Source of the DNA: Sedimenticola sp. | GTDB lineage: Bacteria > Pseudomonadota > Gammaproteobacteria > Chromatiales > Chromatiaceae | Direction: 5' to 3' | Assembly: GCA_027008705.1 (NCBI GenBank) | Contig: JALVEB010000106.1 | Location: 1 to 32,015 of the forward strand | DNA length: 32,015 nt | Shown: positions 31,109-32,015 of the stretch, piece after piece | How the letters are laid out: each line of letters opens with the position of its first letter | How positions within the stretch are numbered: the first letter of the stretch is position 1 | Made by a program: the position numbers and the translations under genes | Notes under the pieces: generated by a model | The model's input: the letters and a program-made list of their open reading frames with translations, nothing else | Database searches by the model: none | What the model was told of the DNA's origin: nothing

Positions 31109-32015
31109 ATGAGCAACGGCTTGATCGATGGCTGTCTGGGGCTGGGTGGTCCGTCACGCTGCAGGGCATGGCTGGGCTTTGGCGCCTTGCTTGTGCTCGT
31201 CGGCATGGTAGCCCTTTCCGCATGGCTCGGCTACCGTCAGGGCGTTGCCGATGCCTCGCCGGACAGCGCGGCCTATCAGGCGCAGATCGCCCGTTTGCTG
31301 GAGGCCGACCGGGAAGCCCTGGCCGGCGCGCGGCGGCGCGTCAACGAGCAACTGGATGCATTGGCCTTGCGCCTCGGTGAGTTGCAAGCCCGGATGCTGC
31401 GGCTCGATGCGCTCGGTGGGCGGCTGGTGGCGCGCAGCGGTCTGGACGCGACGGAATTCGATTTCGACGCCGAGCCCGCGCGCGGCGGGGTCGATGCCTA
31501 TCCGGCGCGGGATGCCTCGCCGCGCATGTTGATCGATGACGTTGCGCGTCTGGGCCGCCTGATCGACGATCGCGCGGATAAGCTGACGCTGCTCGAGCAG
31601 TTGTTGCTTGAAAAAGAGCTGCGCAACGAGGTCGAGCCCGCCGGCCGGCCGCTGGACAGTGGTTGGGTCTCGGCGCGCTTCGGCATGCGCAACGATCCGT
31701 TCGACGGTAAGCGCAAGTTTCATCATGGCATCGATTTCGCCGCCCGGCGCGGCACGCCGATACGCGCCGTGGCGGCTGGCGTCGTGGTCCGTTCCGGCCC
31801 GGTCACCGGTTTCGGCAATCTGGTCGAGATCAAGCACGGTAACGGGCTGGTCACACGCTATGCGCACTGCGACAAGACCCTGGCGAAGCTCGGTGAGGTG
31901 GTGCGTCGCGGCCAGATCATCGCGACGGTCGGCTCGAGCGGTCGCTCGACCGGCCCCCATCTGCATTTCGAGGTGCTGCGCGACGGCCAGCCGGTCGACC
32001 CGGCCGCCTATGTGC
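31109..32015 (+). CDS. M23 family metallopeptidase (3' end beyond window)
   Basis: Membrane-anchored LytM-type peptidoglycan endopeptidase or activator. 302 codons are visible and only the last few residues are missing. A membrane segment lies at about residues 21-41 (AWLGFGALLVLVGMVALSAW), a coiled-coil region at about 50-105 and again 145-175, then the M23 domain (about 180-302). Its metal and catalytic residues are H205 and D209 (HHGID), H253 (YAHC), and H284 and H286 (HLHF), all intact, so it is likely an active hydrolase rather than an EnvC/NlpD-like degenerate activator. ATG 31109 is the first sensible start, though its ribosome-binding site is weak. secA is expected just downstream, from known gene order. 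Confidence 0.92.
   Translation, partial: MSNGLIDGCLGLGGPSRCRAWLGFGALLVLVGMVALSAWLGYRQGVADASPDSAAYQAQIARLLEADREALAGARRRVNEQLDALALRLGELQARMLRLDALGGRLVARSGLDATEFDFDAEPARGGVDAYPARDASPRMLIDDVARLGRLIDDRADKLTLLEQLLLEKELRNEVEPAGRPLDSGWVSARFGMRNDPFDGKRKFHHGIDFAARRGTPIRAVAAGVVVRSGPVTGFGNLVEIKHGNGLVTRYAHCDKTLAKLGEVVRRGQIIATVGSSGRSTGPHLHFEVLRDGQPVDPAAYV

Overview
The window is a chromosomal core region of a high-GC gammaproteobacterium. The evidence is a complete division and cell wall (dcw) cluster in gammaproteobacterial order, an RNase E whose catalytic half numbers almost residue for residue with the E. coli enzyme, an Rsd/AlgQ-type anti-sigma factor, and the order lpxC - dciA - M23 peptidase that normally leads into secA. 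The base composition, rich in GCGCG, would suit a Chromatiales-like lineage, but that placement is inference. No prophage, transposase, CRISPR array or tRNA was seen.

Layout. 1-2423 (minus) is RNase E, cut off in its low-complexity C-terminus by the window edge. It has a leader of about 340 nt and a promoter back to back with that of a small unknown helix-turn-helix/coiled-coil gene (2865-3308, plus). A CNNM/CorC-type membrane protein (minus) is followed by the divergent alaS, with a perfect 15-bp inverted repeat between them. Next come a TSUP-family exporter, a convergent secreted protein of unknown function, and a tight gene pair: an Rsd-family anti-sigma-70 factor and a 783-residue protein with a divergent class III nucleotide cyclase domain.

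11852-12140 is a structured non-coding stretch holding a REP-like hairpin. RNase P RNA (12141-12492) follows, then an AT- and pyrimidine-rich stretch with the mraZ promoter and its MraZ boxes. From 12761 to 28238 the genes mraZ-rsmH-ftsL-ftsI-murE-murF-mraY-murD-ftsW-murG-murC-ddl-ftsQ-ftsA run almost without gaps: every junction overlaps by 1-16 bp except mraY/murD. murB is absent from between murC and ddl. ftsZ and lpxC follow, each with its own leader containing hairpins. The window ends with dciA (minus), facing lpxC, and a divergent M23 peptidase truncated by the edge.

Together the plus-strand block makes cytoplasmic UDP-MurNAc-pentapeptide (murC-F, ddl), converts it to lipid II (mraY, murG), polymerises and cross-links it at the septum (ftsW, ftsI, ftsL, ftsQ), and assembles the Z-ring (ftsA, ftsZ). 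lpxC commits precursor to lipid A. Most of this is ordinary core genome. The less explained items are the rsd/cyclase-like pair, the alaS inverted repeat, the REP-like element beside rnpB, the two hairpins between ftsA and ftsZ, and the unknown gene divergent from rne.
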